Source of the DNA: Cryobacterium shii
GTDB taxonomy: Bacteria > Actinomycetota > Actinomycetes > Actinomycetales > Microbacteriaceae
Reading direction: 5' to 3'
Assembly: GCF_004402595.1 (NCBI RefSeq)
Contig: NZ_SOFY01000077.1
Coordinates: 1-64,000, forward strand
Length of the DNA: 64,000 bases
Under the pieces are notes generated by a model. It ran no database searches, had not been told where the DNA came from, and saw only the letters and a program-made list of their open reading frames with translations. The translations under genes were made by a program, and so were the position numbers. This document shows positions 33,579 to 42,721 of this stretch, one piece after another; position 1 is the first letter of the stretch, and each line of letters starts with the position of its first letter.

Positions 33579-34265
33579 ATGCCCTTCACCTTGCAGGCAC
33601 TGGCGCGCAGCCGCGCCATGGATCCGGGCTGGGCCGCGGCACTCGAACCCGTCGGGCCCGAGATCGACGCCATGGCCGCGTTCCTGCAGGGCGAGACCCG
33701 GGCCGGCCGGCCCTGGCTGCCGGCGCCCGAGAACGTGTTCCGAGCCTTCGCCGAGCCGTTCGACGCCGTGCGCGTGCTGATCGTCGGCCAGGACCCGTAT
33801 CCGACCCCGGGGCATCCGATCGGCCTGGCCTTCGCGGTCGACCCGCACGTGCGACCGCTGCCGCGCAGCCTGCAGAACATCTGCCGGGAACTGCACGAGG
33901 ATGTCGGCGTCACGGCCGCCGACGGCGACCTCACGCCCTGGTCGCGCCAGGGCGTGCTGCTGCTGAACCGGGTGCTCACCGTGCAGCAGGGCGTGGCCGG
34001 GGCGCACCGCCGGAACGGCTGGGAAGCCGTCTCGGAGCAGGCCATCCGCGCGCTCGTCGCCCGCGACCGGCCCCTGGTCGCCATCCTCTGGGGGAGGGAC
34101 GCCGCCACCCTCAAGCCGCTCCTCGGGGACACTCCCATGATCGAGTCCGCGCACCCCAGCCCGCTGTCGGCGCGGCGCGGATTCTTCGGTTCCCGGCCCT
34201 TCAGCCGGGCCAACGAGCAGCTCCGTCTCGCCGGGGCGGCCCCGGTCGACTGGTCGCTCGGGTAA
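33579..34265 (+). CDS. ung: Uracil-DNA glycosylase
   Basis: A 228-residue family 1 uracil-DNA glycosylase that excises uracil from DNA. The water-activating loop is [19 protein letters not shown] with the catalytic Asp. [17 protein letters not shown] and [11 protein letters not shown] follow. The DNA-intercalating loop is [20 protein letters not shown] with the catalytic His. The length and order of motifs are those of the usual enzyme. It is [14 protein letters not shown] the upstream peptidase E-like gene. No signs of damage. Confidence 0.93.
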   Translation: MPFTLQALARSRAMDPGWAAALEPVGPEIDAMAAFLQGETRAGRPWLPAPENVFRAFAEPFDAVRVLIVGQDPYPTPGHPIGLAFAVDPHVRPLPRSLQNICRELHEDVGVTAADGDLTPWSRQGVLLLNRVLTVQQGVAGAHRRNGWEAVSEQAIRALVARDRPLVAILWGRDAATLKPLLGDTPMIESAHPSPLSARRGFFGSRPFSRANEQLRLAGAAPVDWSLG

Positions 34266-34291
34266 TCTGGAATCTCCCGGAGGAGTCAGCT

Positions 34292-34870
34292 GTGCTTGAA
34301 GAGGAATACCAGCCGCGTCGGCAATTGCCCCGGCATCTGCGACCCGCGCCCCCCGAGGAGGCGCCGTTCGAATACACGATGCGCGACGCGCAGATCACCG
34401 ACCTGCCGTACATCCGGGAGATCTACAACTACTACGTGGCCAACAGCACGGTCACCTTCGACGTCGACCCGATGACCCTCGCCGCCTGGCGCAGCAAGTT
34501 CTACTACCTCGGCAAGCTCGGCATGCCCTTCATCGTCGCGGTGTCGCCGGCGGGGCAGCTCCTGGGCTACGCGCTGGTCAGCCCGTGGAAGGAGAAGCGG
34601 GCCTACCGGTTCACGGTCGAGAACTCGATCTACCTCGGCGCGGCCTCCACCGGCAAGGGGCTCGGCCGGGTGCTGCTGGGCGAGCTGATCGACCGGTCGA
34701 AGTCGGCCGGCCTCAAGGAGATCATCGCGGTGATCGCGGACCAGGGCGCCGACGCGTCGATCAAGCTGCACCGCGACTTCGGTTTCGACGAGATCGGCCG
34801 GATGGGCAAGGTCGGCTTCAAATTCGACCGCTGGCTCGGCACCGTGCTGATGCAGAAGAGCCTCAAGTAG
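34292..34870 (+). CDS. GNAT family N-acetyltransferase (Pat-like)
   Basis: A 192-residue acetyltransferase. A proline-rich N-terminal arm of about 28 residues precedes the GNAT fold: MRDAQITDLPYIREIYNYYV, then NSTVTFDVDPMTLAAW, ENSIYLGAASTGKGLGRVLL (acetyl-CoA pyrophosphate loop) and HRDFGFDEIGRMGKVGFKF with WLGTVLMQK. The layout matches phosphinothricin/methionine sulfoximine N-acetyltransferases. GTG 34292 follows GGAGGAG with good spacing. The substrate is uncertain; amino-acid analogues are likely. Confidence 0.82.
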   Translation: MLEEEYQPRRQLPRHLRPAPPEEAPFEYTMRDAQITDLPYIREIYNYYVANSTVTFDVDPMTLAAWRSKFYYLGKLGMPFIVAVSPAGQLLGYALVSPWKEKRAYRFTVENSIYLGAASTGKGLGRVLLGELIDRSKSAGLKEIIAVIADQGADASIKLHRDFGFDEIGRMGKVGFKFDRWLGTVLMQKSLK

Positions 34871-34893
34871 CCTGACTCTCACGTAGCGCGGAC

Positions 34894-35724
34894 TCAGCGC
34901 CCCGGGCGGCGGTGGCCCAGCGCGGACAGCCGGCCGACGAGGCCGAGCGAGAAGCGGTGCGGGAGGACGCCCACGATCCGGGCGAGAACGGCGTTGCGGC
35001 GGCCGCTGACCACGTACGGCGGCGGGTCGGCCAGGTCCAGCGCGTCGAAGGCGGTGCGCATCACGTCATCCACCGTCAGGACCCGCCGGAACCGGTGCAC
35101 GTTGCCCGCGATGCCGGCGAACTCGGTGGCGACGGGGCCGGGGCAGAGGGCGGTGACCTTGAGCCCGCCGGCCCGGGTCTCGGCCCAGAGCGCCTCGGTG
35201 AAACGCAGGACGAACGCCTTGGTGGCGCCATAGACCGCCATGTGCGGGACCGGCTGGAACGCGGCCGTGCTGGCCATGTTGACGAGGGCGGCGGAGCCGG
35301 GCCGTTCCCGGAGGGTTCGGAGCAGATCCGGCAGGAGCGCATGGGTGAGGTCCGTGAGGGCCTGCACGTTCAGAGCCACCTGCTCGTGCGCCCGGTCGGC
35401 GTCGGAATCCCGGACGTCGCCCCAGCTGCCGAATCCCGCGTTGTTGACGAGGGTGCCAACCGTGATGTCCCGGCTGTGCAGGTCGGCGACCAACTCGGTG
35501 ACGGCGCCGGGGCGGGCCAGATCCAGGGGGATCACCGTCGACACGGTGCCGTACTTCTCGGCCAGTTCCACCGCGAGCTCTTCGAGGCGGTCCTGGCGGC
35601 GAGCGGTGAGCACGAGGTCCGCCCCACGCTCCGCCAGCTCGCGCGCGAACCCGCGGCCGAGGCCGCTCGAGGCGCCCGTGACGAGTGCGGTGGTGCCGAT
35701 CGGGTTGAAGATTGTCCGCTTCAT
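34894..35724 (-). CDS. SDR family oxidoreductase (DltE-like)
   Basis: A 276-residue short-chain dehydrogenase of the DltE/COG0300 type. TALVTGASSGLGRGFAREL binds the nucleotide, NNAGFGSWGD is the structural NNAG, Ser lies in VNMASTAAFQP and the catalytic Tyr/Lys in YGATKAFVLRF. VTALCPGPVATEF follows. The C-terminal SGRRNAVLARIVGVLPHR is typical of this group of fatty-acid-type or unknown-substrate reductases. It is convergent with the acetyltransferase and divergent from a small hypothetical gene, with 39 bases between starts. Confidence 0.85.
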   Translation of the reverse strand: MKRTIFNPIGTTALVTGASSGLGRGFARELAERGADLVLTARRQDRLEELAVELAEKYGTVSTVIPLDLARPGAVTELVADLHSRDITVGTLVNNAGFGSWGDVRDSDADRAHEQVALNVQALTDLTHALLPDLLRTLRERPGSAALVNMASTAAFQPVPHMAVYGATKAFVLRFTEALWAETRAGGLKVTALCPGPVATEFAGIAGNVHRFRRVLTVDDVMRTAFDALDLADPPPYVVSGRRNAVLARIVGVLPHRFSLGLVGRLSALGHRRPGR

Positions 35725-35763
35725 GCGGCAAGGCTAGTCCGTCGGGCCGCGTAGGGTCGGAGC

Positions 35764-36126
35764 ATGACCGATGCTCCTCCTGACCTGCCCGAACGCCACA
35801 CGGTGCTGCGGTCCTTCGCCGGCCATCTGGAGGCCGGCCCCGACGTGGTGTTCCGGCGGCTCGCGGCGGCCCTGGCTCCCAGAGGGGAAGCCGGCGGGAC
35901 CCTGTACACGGATGCCGAGCGCCGCCTGATCGTGCTGCGGCGCGGCTGGTGGTATCGCGGCGAGTACCAGGTGCGGCCCGAGGACGAGACCGGTTCGCTC
36001 GTGCAGTACGAGATCGTCAACGTGGCGCAGCCCCTGCCGTGGGCCGCGACGTGGGCGGCGGCATCCGTGCTGCGTGCCGCGCCGCGCGCCTTCCAGGCGT
36101 TGCTGACCGGCCTCTCCCGCTCCTGA
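35764..36126 (+). CDS. Small hypothetical protein
   Basis: A 120-residue protein without a family I recognise. It has an acidic/Pro start (MTDAPPDLPERHTVLRSFAG), a central RRLAAALAPRGEAGGTLYTD and RGWWYRGEYQVRPEDETGSL, which looks like a small beta fold, and an Ala-rich helix VLRAAPRAFQALLTGLSRS. The arrangement (helix, antiparallel strands, C-terminal helix) suggests a steroidogenic-lipid-transfer-like fold, as inference only. It is expressed divergently from the SDR gene and 45 bases before the amidase. Confidence 0.6.
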   Translation: MTDAPPDLPERHTVLRSFAGHLEAGPDVVFRRLAAALAPRGEAGGTLYTDAERRLIVLRRGWWYRGEYQVRPEDETGSLVQYEIVNVAQPLPWAATWAAASVLRAAPRAFQALLTGLSRS

Positions 36127-36171
36127 GCCGGTGTTGAGCCGGGGGGAGGGCGCGGTGACTAGGCTCGGGGG

Positions 36172-37608
36172 ATGGCCGCTCCGCACGAACTGACCGCTCT
36201 CGAACAATGGCAGGCGCTGCAGCGCGGCGAGCTCAGCCCCGTCGAACTGACCGATCACTACCTCGGCCGGATCGAGGACCTCGATCCCTGCCTCGGCGCG
36301 TTCGTGACCGTCACGGCGGACGCCGCCCGGGAGCGCGCCCGGTTCGTGCAGGACCACGTGCCGCGCACGGCGCCGCTCTGGGGGCTGCCGTTCGGCGACA
36401 AGGATCTCCAGCGCCGCGCCGGCGTGCCGGCCCGGTTCGGGTCCCGGCTGATGCGGGACTTCGTGCCGGACGAATCCGACGGTCTGGTGCAGGCGCTCGA
36501 CATGGCCGGCGGCGTGAGCCTGGGCAAGACGAACACCCCCGAGTTCGGGCTGCCCTCCTATACCGAGAGCCTCGCCTCGCCGCCCGCCCGCAACCCGTGG
36601 GACCGATCCCGCGGGGCCGGGGGCTCCAGCGGCGGGGCCGCGGTCGCCGTCGCGGCCCGCCTGCTGCCGTTCGCTCCCGGGTCCGACGGCGGCGGCTCCG
36701 TCCGGATCCCCGCGGCGGCCTGCGGACTCGTCGGCCTGAAGCCCTCGCGCGGCCGCGTGCCGACGTCCTCCGGCATCGACGCCCTCGGCGGCCTCAGCGT
36801 TGCCGGACCGCTGGCGCGGACCGTGACGGATGCCGCGCTCCTCCTCGACGCGATGGTCACGCCGCGGGGCGGGCATCCGAAGCACCAGTTCGCGCTGCGC
36901 CCGCCCGGCGACGACGCCCCGCTCCTGGCCGCCGCGGTGCGCGGCGAGGGACGATTCCAGCTCGGGGTGATGACCGCATCCGCGTGGGACGACGCCTACC
37001 CGATCGAGATCGCGCCGGAGGCCCTGGCCGCGCTGGCGACGGCCACCGACGAGTTCGCGGCCCTGGGCCACGGCCTGGAGGACACCGCGCTCGAACCCGA
37101 CGACAGCTACTCGCCGGCCTTCCGCACGATCTGGCAGGCCGGAGCCGCGGGCATCCCCGCCGAGACGCCGGCGGAGGAATCGCTGCTCGAACCGCTCACG
37201 CTCTGGCTGATGCGCCGCGGGCGTGCCCTGTCGGCCCGTGACCTGGCCGAGGCGCTCGCCGCCCTGGCCGCCTACGAGCGCTCGTTCATCCGTCAGCTGT
37301 CACGCTTCGACGCGGTGCTCACGCCGGCCCTCGCGCTGACGCCCCGCCCGCTGGGCTCGTATGACCAGGCGGACGGGGAACGCAACTTCGCGCAGCAGGT
37401 GCAGTACACGCCGTTCACCTCGATGGTCAATGTGACCGGGCTGCCCGCGATCGTGCTGCCGGTCGCCCAGACCGGGGAGGGCCTGCCGATGGGGGTGCAG
37501 CTGATCGGGCGGCCGGGCGGCGAGGCCACCCTGCTCGCCCTCGGCGCGCAGCTCGAGCGCCGCCTGCGCTGGCAGCACCGCACGCCGCCCGAGCCCCGGC
37601 GTCCCTGA
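36172..37608 (+). CDS. Amidase signature family enzyme
   Basis: A 478-residue amidase. The catalytic Lys is in WGLPFGDKDLQRR. The glycine/serine-rich signature RGAGGSSGGAAVAVAA carries the cis-Ser, and the nucleophile is in SDGGGSVRIPAAACGLVGLK, completing the Ser-cisSer-Lys triad. Family members hydrolyse a range of carboxamides; one lacking GatB/GatC neighbours, as here, is not the tRNA amidotransferase. The stop TGA is only three bases from inverted-repeat copy 4. Substrate unknown. Confidence 0.87.
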   Translation: MAAPHELTALEQWQALQRGELSPVELTDHYLGRIEDLDPCLGAFVTVTADAARERARFVQDHVPRTAPLWGLPFGDKDLQRRAGVPARFGSRLMRDFVPDESDGLVQALDMAGGVSLGKTNTPEFGLPSYTESLASPPARNPWDRSRGAGGSSGGAAVAVAARLLPFAPGSDGGGSVRIPAAACGLVGLKPSRGRVPTSSGIDALGGLSVAGPLARTVTDAALLLDAMVTPRGGHPKHQFALRPPGDDAPLLAAAVRGEGRFQLGVMTASAWDDAYPIEIAPEALAALATATDEFAALGHGLEDTALEPDDSYSPAFRTIWQAGAAGIPAETPAEESLLEPLTLWLMRRGRALSARDLAEALAALAAYERSFIRQLSRFDAVLTPALALTPRPLGSYDQADGERNFAQQVQYTPFTSMVNVTGLPAIVLPVAQTGEGLPMGVQLIGRPGGEATLLALGAQLERRLRWQHRTPPEPRRP

Positions 37609-37611
37609 ACC

Positions 37612-37688
37612 AATTCGACGGAGAAACTGCTTTAAAAACACGATTACGGACTGTTTGGGACCGATTCGGGCAAAATCTCCGTCGAATT
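37612..37688 (-). repeat. 77-bp intergenic inverted-repeat element, copy 4 (inverted)
   Basis: Lies in the reverse orientation to the other copies: the plus strand begins CCAATTCGACGGAGAAAC and ends GCAAAATCTCCGTCGAATTCG. Its consensus-like arm faces the MMPL gene. It fills the 115-base gap between the convergent ends of the amidase and MMPL genes, three bases from the amidase stop, the clearest placement for a shared terminator. One arm has three changed bases (GAAACTGC), weakening the inner pairing. Confidence 0.9.
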
Positions 37689-37723
37689 CGTTAGGAGCGG
37701 GGCCGGGCGCGCGGGCTCGCCGG

Positions 37724-39847
37724 CTAGACGCGCTGCGTCGTGCGGGGGGCCGCGGCGCTGGACGGACGCTCGGCCGGTGCCGCGTTCGCGGCCGGGCGGG
37801 ACGGCCACCAGAACCGGTCGCCGGTGAGGAACACCAGCGCGGGCACCACCAGGGTGCGCACCACCAGGGTGTCCAGCAGCACGCCGATGCAGACGATGAC
37901 ACCGATCTGGGTCAGCGCCACCACGGGCAGCACGCCCAGCACCGCGAAGACGGCGGCGATCAGGATGCCGGCGCTCGTGATCACCGCGCCGGTCGACGAG
38001 AGGGCGCGAACCATGCCCTCCTTCGTGCCGTGCGCCATGCTCTCTTCCCGGGCCCGGGTGGTGAGGAAGATGTTGTAGTCCACGCCCAGGGCCACAAGGA
38101 ACAGGAACGCGAACAGCACCACGTTCGTGTTGAAGGCCGGGAAGCCCATCAGGTTCTGAAAGATCCAGTTGGAGGCGCCGAGGCTGGCGAAGAAGGTGGC
38201 CAGAACGCTCCCGATCAGCAGCACGGGGGCCACCAGCGACCGCAGGAGCAGGGCCAGGATGGCGAACACGATGGCCAGGATCATCGGGATGATCAGGTCC
38301 TGGTCGGACCTGGCGCTCGTCTTGTTGTCCAACGCGGTGGCGTCGCTGCCGCCGACCAGCGCCTTCGACGCCTCGCCGGGCGCGTCGGCGTAGACCCCGC
38401 GGAGGTTTCCGATGGTGGCGAAGGTCGCGTCGCTGCCCGGTTCGCTCGCGAGGGAGAGATTGAGGCGGGTCAGGCCGTTCGCGCTCTCGCCCGGCTGCAC
38501 TGAGTCGATGCCGGGGGTCTGTTCGGCGAGCGTGCCGGCCTCGGCGGCCGCGGCATCCGGTACCAGAACGATGGTCTGGCTGGTCAGACCGGCCGAGAAG
38601 GATTCTTCGACGATGGCCTGCGCCTGAACGGACTCGGGCTTGCCGAGCAGTTGGTCGGCCTGGGAGAGGCCGACGGATGCGCCGATCAGCCCGAGGCTGA
38701 GGGCGCCGAGCCCAACGATGGAGACGGCAGTGATCAGCACCGGTCGTCGCTGCACGCCGCGGCCGAGCCGGGTCCAGAACCCCGGGCGCAGCTCGGTGCC
38801 GGCCCCCGGCACGAACCGCGGCACGAACGGCCAGAACAGCCCGCGCCCGCAGACCACGAGCGCGGACGGCAGCACGATCAGGGCGAAGAGGATGGCGATG
38901 ACCACGCCGATCGCGCAGGCGAAGCCGAGCGCGCGGTTGCCCGACAGTTCCGCGAACAGCAGGGTGAGCAGGCTCAGCGCCACCGTGCCGCCGCTGGCCG
39001 CGATGGCCGGGCCGGCGCCGCGGACCGCGGTCAGCATGGCGTCGTTGCGGCTCTCGGTGCGGAGCAGTTCCTCGCGATACCTGGCCACGAGCAGCAGGGC
39101 GTAGTTGGTGCCGGCGCCGAAGACCAGCACCGACTGGATGCCGGCCACCGACGGGTCGAGGGTGATGCCGAACGGTTGCGCGAGGGCGCCGACGACGACC
39201 GCGGCGAGGCCGTCGGCCAGGCCGACGACGACGAGGGGGACGATCCAGAGCACCGGGCTGCGGTAGGTCACGATCAGGAGCACGGCCACCACGATCACGG
39301 TGACGAGCAGCAGTCGCAGGTCGGCCCCGGCGAAGGCGTTGGTGATGTCGGACTGGAACCCGACGGCCCCGGTGGCATAGGCGGTCAGACCCGCCGGGAG
39401 ATCCTTCGACGCGGCGGCACGGATGTCGGCGGCCGTCTGCCCGATGTCGGCGTTGGCCGTGTCCGCATCCAGGGGCACGACGCTGAGGGCGGCCTGCTGG
39501 TCCGAGCTGAACTGCGGCGTCGTGGCCCGCGGCGCGGTGGACTGCTCGCCGAGGGCGGCGCCGCGCTCGGTGATCGCGGCGATGTCCGCGTCGGTCAGCT
39601 CGGCGCCGTCCCGGCTCCAGACCACGATGGCGGAGGTTTGCTTCGCGGAGGGGAACTCGGTGAGGAGCTTGTCGACCTGGGCGGCCTGGCTCGAGGAGGG
39701 GAGGCCCGAGCTGGGAAACTCCTCCGAATCATTGGCCGGGAGGAGCGTGAACAGCAGGCCGACGGCGACGGCCGTCGCGGCCAGGACGATCCAGGCCGTG
39801 CCTCGACCGGTGATGAACCGCAGAATCGCAATCACGATTTCCTCCAA
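37724..39847 (-). CDS. MMPL/RND family transporter
   Basis: A 707-residue membrane transporter of the MMPL branch of RND exporters. It begins with one hydrophobic segment (AWIVLAATAVAVGLLFTLLP), an extracytoplasmic porter domain (about 40-170) and a five- to six-segment block including GIQSVLVFGAGTNYALLLVARYREEL, where GTNYALLL stands in for the usual G-D-Y proton-relay motif. A second porter domain (about 390-510) and a second block with FLVALGVDYNIFLTTRAREES follow. It likely exports lipids or toxic compounds. It diverges from a MarR gene with palindromes in the gap, so MarR control is expected. Confidence 0.87.
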   Translation of the reverse strand: MEEIVIAILRFITGRGTAWIVLAATAVAVGLLFTLLPANDSEEFPSSGLPSSSQAAQVDKLLTEFPSAKQTSAIVVWSRDGAELTDADIAAITERGAALGEQSTAPRATTPQFSSDQQAALSVVPLDADTANADIGQTAADIRAAASKDLPAGLTAYATGAVGFQSDITNAFAGADLRLLLVTVIVVAVLLIVTYRSPVLWIVPLVVVGLADGLAAVVVGALAQPFGITLDPSVAGIQSVLVFGAGTNYALLLVARYREELLRTESRNDAMLTAVRGAGPAIAASGGTVALSLLTLLFAELSGNRALGFACAIGVVIAILFALIVLPSALVVCGRGLFWPFVPRFVPGAGTELRPGFWTRLGRGVQRRPVLITAVSIVGLGALSLGLIGASVGLSQADQLLGKPESVQAQAIVEESFSAGLTSQTIVLVPDAAAAEAGTLAEQTPGIDSVQPGESANGLTRLNLSLASEPGSDATFATIGNLRGVYADAPGEASKALVGGSDATALDNKTSARSDQDLIIPMILAIVFAILALLLRSLVAPVLLIGSVLATFFASLGASNWIFQNLMGFPAFNTNVVLFAFLFLVALGVDYNIFLTTRAREESMAHGTKEGMVRALSSTGAVITSAGILIAAVFAVLGVLPVVALTQIGVIVCIGVLLDTLVVRTLVVPALVFLTGDRFWWPSRPAANAAPAERPSSAAAPRTTQRV

Positions 39848-39858
39848 TTAGCCTGATT

Positions 39859-39873
39859 GCTAGGCGCCCTAGC
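39859..39873. promoter_or_regulatory. Palindrome in the MMPL-marR divergent gap
   Basis: GCTAGG-CGC-CCTAGC is a perfect inverted repeat in the 50-base gap between the two divergent starts. A second palindrome, TATGGCCATA, lies at 39889-39898 touching the marR ATG. MarR repressors usually bind such 15-20 bp palindromes to control themselves and the divergent exporter. Confidence 0.65.
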
Positions 39874-39897
39874 TATGTCTCGTAATAGTATGGCCAT

Positions 39898-40476
39898 ATG
39901 GATGAACGCCGCAAGTTCGTTCCCGGGTCTGAGACGGGCGCTTCCGGTGCGCCCGCAGGCGTCACCCCGGCCACTGCCGCCCGCCCGGGCCCGGCCGCTG
40001 CCTCACTGCCGCCCGCCGCCGCGATCGGAGTCTGTCTGCACGAGATCGTGCAGCTCTCGCGCGCCTTTGAACGCCAGGTCGGGCAGGCCCTCGAGGTGAA
40101 CTCGACCGACCTCTCCGCGATGGAGCACCTGATGCAGGAGGGGCCGCTGACCCCGAGCGAGCTGTCGCGCCGCCTGGACATCTCGACCGCGGCGACCACC
40201 CTCGTGGTCGACCGCCTGGTCGCACTCGGGCATGCGCAGCGGCATCCGCACGCCTCGGACCGCCGCAAGGTGGTCGTGGTGCCGGCCCCCTCGTCGGTGG
40301 TCCGCGCCTTCGAGGAGCTGCGGCCCGTGATCGGCGGCGTGGCCGCGCTGGCGGAAGACCTGTCGGCGGCCGAGCGGAACGTCGTTGCGGAGTTCCTCGC
40401 GCGGGTCGTGGGTGTCTATCGCGACTCCCTGCTAGACGGCGGGCCGGCGCTGCCCGGCAGTCGCCCCGCGGCCTAG
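39898..40476 (+). CDS. MarR family transcriptional regulator
   Basis: A 192-residue regulator with a Pro/Ala-rich N-terminal arm of about 35 residues and a MarR winged helix: IVQLSRAFERQVGQALEVNS, LSAMEHLMQEGPLTPSELSRRL, recognition helix DISTAATTLVVDRLVALGHA, and wing HPHASDRRKVVVVPAPSSV with the conserved DRR. The C-terminal helices form the dimer. It is divergent from the MMPL exporter, a classic MarR arrangement for inducible drug or lipid export. The inducer is unknown. Confidence 0.88.
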   Translation: MDERRKFVPGSETGASGAPAGVTPATAARPGPAAASLPPAAAIGVCLHEIVQLSRAFERQVGQALEVNSTDLSAMEHLMQEGPLTPSELSRRLDISTAATTLVVDRLVALGHAQRHPHASDRRKVVVVPAPSSVVRAFEELRPVIGGVAALAEDLSAAERNVVAEFLARVVGVYRDSLLDGGPALPGSRPAA

Positions 40477-40522
40477 CCGAGACCGGCCCGCCCGCCGCGG
40501 GCGGGGCGTGGTGAGGGTGGCC

Positions 40523-40545
40523 TTGTTTTGAGGGAATCAAAACAA
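40523..40545. promoter_or_regulatory. Fur-family operator candidate upstream of fur-katA
   Basis: TTGTTTTGA-GGGAA-TCAAAACAA is a perfect 9-bp inverted repeat with a five-base spacer, ending 16 bases before the fur-like ATG. It is strikingly AT-rich for this genome and has the length of Fur/PerR boxes. It would give autoregulation of the regulator and control of the downstream catalase. Confidence 0.75.
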
Positions 40546-40561
40546 CTGTTAGCGTGGAGGC

Positions 40562-41098
40562 ATGACGGGGACAGAGGTGACGCAGGCCGGGGCGCCGGAG
40601 CCCCTCGACGCGAGCATCCGTGCGTCGAACCTCAAGGTCACCGCGCCCCGCCTGGCCGTGCTCCGGGCCTTGACGGATGCCCCGCACTCCACGGCAGAAC
40701 GGCTCTTCACTGCCGTGCGGCTGCAGCTTCCCGGCACGTCCCTGCAGGCGGTCTACGGTGTTCTGGCGGCCTTCACCGCTGCCGGAATCGCGCGCAAGAT
40801 CGAGCCCGCCGGGTCCTCGGCCCTGTTCGAGCGCCGGGTCGGCGACAACCACCACCACATCGTCTGCACCCGCTGCAACGCCGTGCACGATGTGGACTGC
40901 GCCGTGGGCGACGCCCCCTGCCTCACTCCCGCCAACGCGTCCGGCTTCGCCGTGCACACGGCCGAGGTCACCTACTGGGGCCTCTGCCCCGACTGCCAGA
41001 GCGAAGCGGCCGGCACCGACCCCACCCCGATCGGCGCCACGCCGGTCGACCCCACACTTACCGCACCTGCCCAGCTGTCGAACAAAGGAGCACGATGA
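40562..41098 (+). CDS. Fur/PerR-family regulator
   Basis: A 178-residue Fur-family protein. The DNA-binding domain shows [20 protein letters not shown] and [18 protein letters not shown]. The regulatory metal region is [23 protein letters not shown] with the HHH cluster and the first structural CxxC (CTRC). The second is [12 protein letters not shown] low-complexity tail of about 30 residues follows. Coupling to a catalase gene (stop overlaps ATG, ATGA) points to a FurA/PerR-like peroxide sensor rather than an iron regulator; this is inference. Confidence 0.87.
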   Translation: MTGTEVTQAGAPEPLDASIRASNLKVTAPRLAVLRALTDAPHSTAERLFTAVRLQLPGTSLQAVYGVLAAFTAAGIARKIEPAGSSALFERRVGDNHHHIVCTRCNAVHDVDCAVGDAPCLTPANASGFAVHTAEVTYWGLCPDCQSEAAGTDPTPIGATPVDPTLTAPAQLSNKGAR

Positions 41099-42591
41099 CT
41101 ATCAAGCCCACCACCACGCAGACGGGAACCCCCGTCGCCAGCGACGAGCACTCCCTGACCGTCGGAACCGACGGTGTCACGGCCCTGCACGACCGGTACC
41201 TGGTCGAGAAACTAGCCCAGTTCAACCGGGAGCGCATCCCGGAGCGCATCGTGCACGCCAAGGGCGGCGGAGCACACGGCGTCTTCGAGGTCACCGGGGA
41301 CGTGTCCGCGTACACCCGCGCCGCGGTCTTCCAGCCCGGCACCACCACCGAGACCCTGCAGCGCTTCTCCAGCGTCGCCGGCGAGCAGGGCAGCCCCGAC
41401 ACCTGGCGCGACGTGCGCGGCTTCTCGGTGAAGTTCTACACCTCCGAGGGCAACTACGACATCGTCGGCAACAACACCCCGGTGTTCTTCATCCGCGATG
41501 GCATCAAGTTCCCCGACTTCATCCACTCGCAGAAGCGCCTGCCGGGCTCCGGCCTGCGCGACGCGACCATGCAGTGGGATTTCTGGACTCTGTCCCCGGA
41601 GTCCGCGCACCAGGTCACGTACCTGATGGGCGACCGCGGTCTGCCGCGCTCGTGGCGCGAGATGCCCGGCTTCGGCTCGCACACCTACCAGTGGATCAAC
41701 GCCGCCGGTGAGCGCTTCTGGGTCAAGTACCACTTCACCTCCAACCAGGGCAACATCGAGATGGAGGGCTCGGAGGCCGAGCTCATCGCCGGCGCCGACG
41801 CCGACTACTACCGTCGCGACCTCTCCGACGCCATCGATGCCGGCGACTTCCCCTCCTGGGACGTGTCGGTGCAGGTCATGCCCTACGAAGAGGGCAAGAC
41901 CTACCGCTACAACCCGTTCGACATCACGAAGGTCTGGCCGCACGCCGACTTCCCGCTGATAAAGATCGGCACGCACACCCTCAACCGCAACCCGGAGAAC
42001 TTCTTCGCCGAGATCGAGCAGGCGGCCTTCTCCCCGGCGAACTTCGTTCCCGGCATCGCGGCCAGCCCCGACAAGATGCTGATGGCGCGCATCTTCTCCT
42101 ACCCGGACGCCCAGCGATACCGCGTCGGCACGAACTTCGCCGAGCTGCCCGTCAACGCGCCGAAGTCGCCGGTGAATAACTACTCGCAGGATGGCGCGGC
42201 GCGCCACCACTACAACCCGCCGACCGCGCCGAACTACGCGCCAAACTCGCTCGGCGGCCCGGTGGCCGACCCGCTGCTCGCGGCGGAAGGCGGCTGGGAG
42301 AACGACGGCGAGCTCCTGCGCGCCGCGGCGAAGCTGCGCAGCGATGACAGCGACTTCGGCCAGGCCGGCACGCTGTACCGCGACGTCTACGACGACGCGG
42401 CCAAGGCACGTTTCCTGGACACGATCACCGGCGCCATCAGCGGGGTCCAGCGCCCCGAGGTGACCGAGCGGGCCATCGCGTACTGGACCAGCGTCGACGC
42501 CGACCTCGGCGTGAAGCTGCGCGCGAACCTCGCGACCTGGGCCGAAGCCGACCTGCTGGCCGAGGCCGCATCCGGTTACCCCGTCGAGTAG
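41095..42591 (+). CDS. katA: Heme catalase (clade 3-like, small subunit)
   Basis: A 498-residue monofunctional catalase that dismutates H2O2. The active-site His is in [19 protein letters not shown] and the Asn in [13 protein letters not shown] with [10 protein letters not shown]. The proximal heme ligand Tyr lies in [14 protein letters not shown]. The NADPH-region residues and the C-terminal short domain fit the 480-500 residue small-subunit type. [12 protein letters not shown] with the Fur-family gene. The AT-rich inverted repeat at 40523 is the likely control site. Confidence 0.92.
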   Translation: MTIKPTTTQTGTPVASDEHSLTVGTDGVTALHDRYLVEKLAQFNRERIPERIVHAKGGGAHGVFEVTGDVSAYTRAAVFQPGTTTETLQRFSSVAGEQGSPDTWRDVRGFSVKFYTSEGNYDIVGNNTPVFFIRDGIKFPDFIHSQKRLPGSGLRDATMQWDFWTLSPESAHQVTYLMGDRGLPRSWREMPGFGSHTYQWINAAGERFWVKYHFTSNQGNIEMEGSEAELIAGADADYYRRDLSDAIDAGDFPSWDVSVQVMPYEEGKTYRYNPFDITKVWPHADFPLIKIGTHTLNRNPENFFAEIEQAAFSPANFVPGIAASPDKMLMARIFSYPDAQRYRVGTNFAELPVNAPKSPVNNYSQDGAARHHYNPPTAPNYAPNSLGGPVADPLLAAEGGWENDGELLRAAAKLRSDDSDFGQAGTLYRDVYDDAAKARFLDTITGAISGVQRPEVTERAIAYWTSVDADLGVKLRANLATWAEADLLAEAASGYPVE

Positions 42592-42620
42592 CGGGACCCG
42601 CGGCACCGCGGCATCCGTTC

Positions 42621-42664
42621 GCACGCAACGCCCGGTCTCTCTCGAGGCCGGGCGTTGCGCGTGC
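42621..42664 (+). terminator. Intrinsic terminator-like hairpin after the catalase gene
   Basis: CGCAACGCCCGG (42624-42635) pairs perfectly with CCGGGCGTTGCG (42648-42659) over a 12-base loop, and the stem can be extended by GCA/TGC after a small bulge. It begins 30 bases behind the katA stop and precedes the convergent DUF302 gene. Confidence 0.75.
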
Positions 42665-42721
42665 CCGGGGCGCCGCCCGGATGGGCACGCGGAGGGGCAG
42701 GCACGCGTGGAGTCGCCGGCT

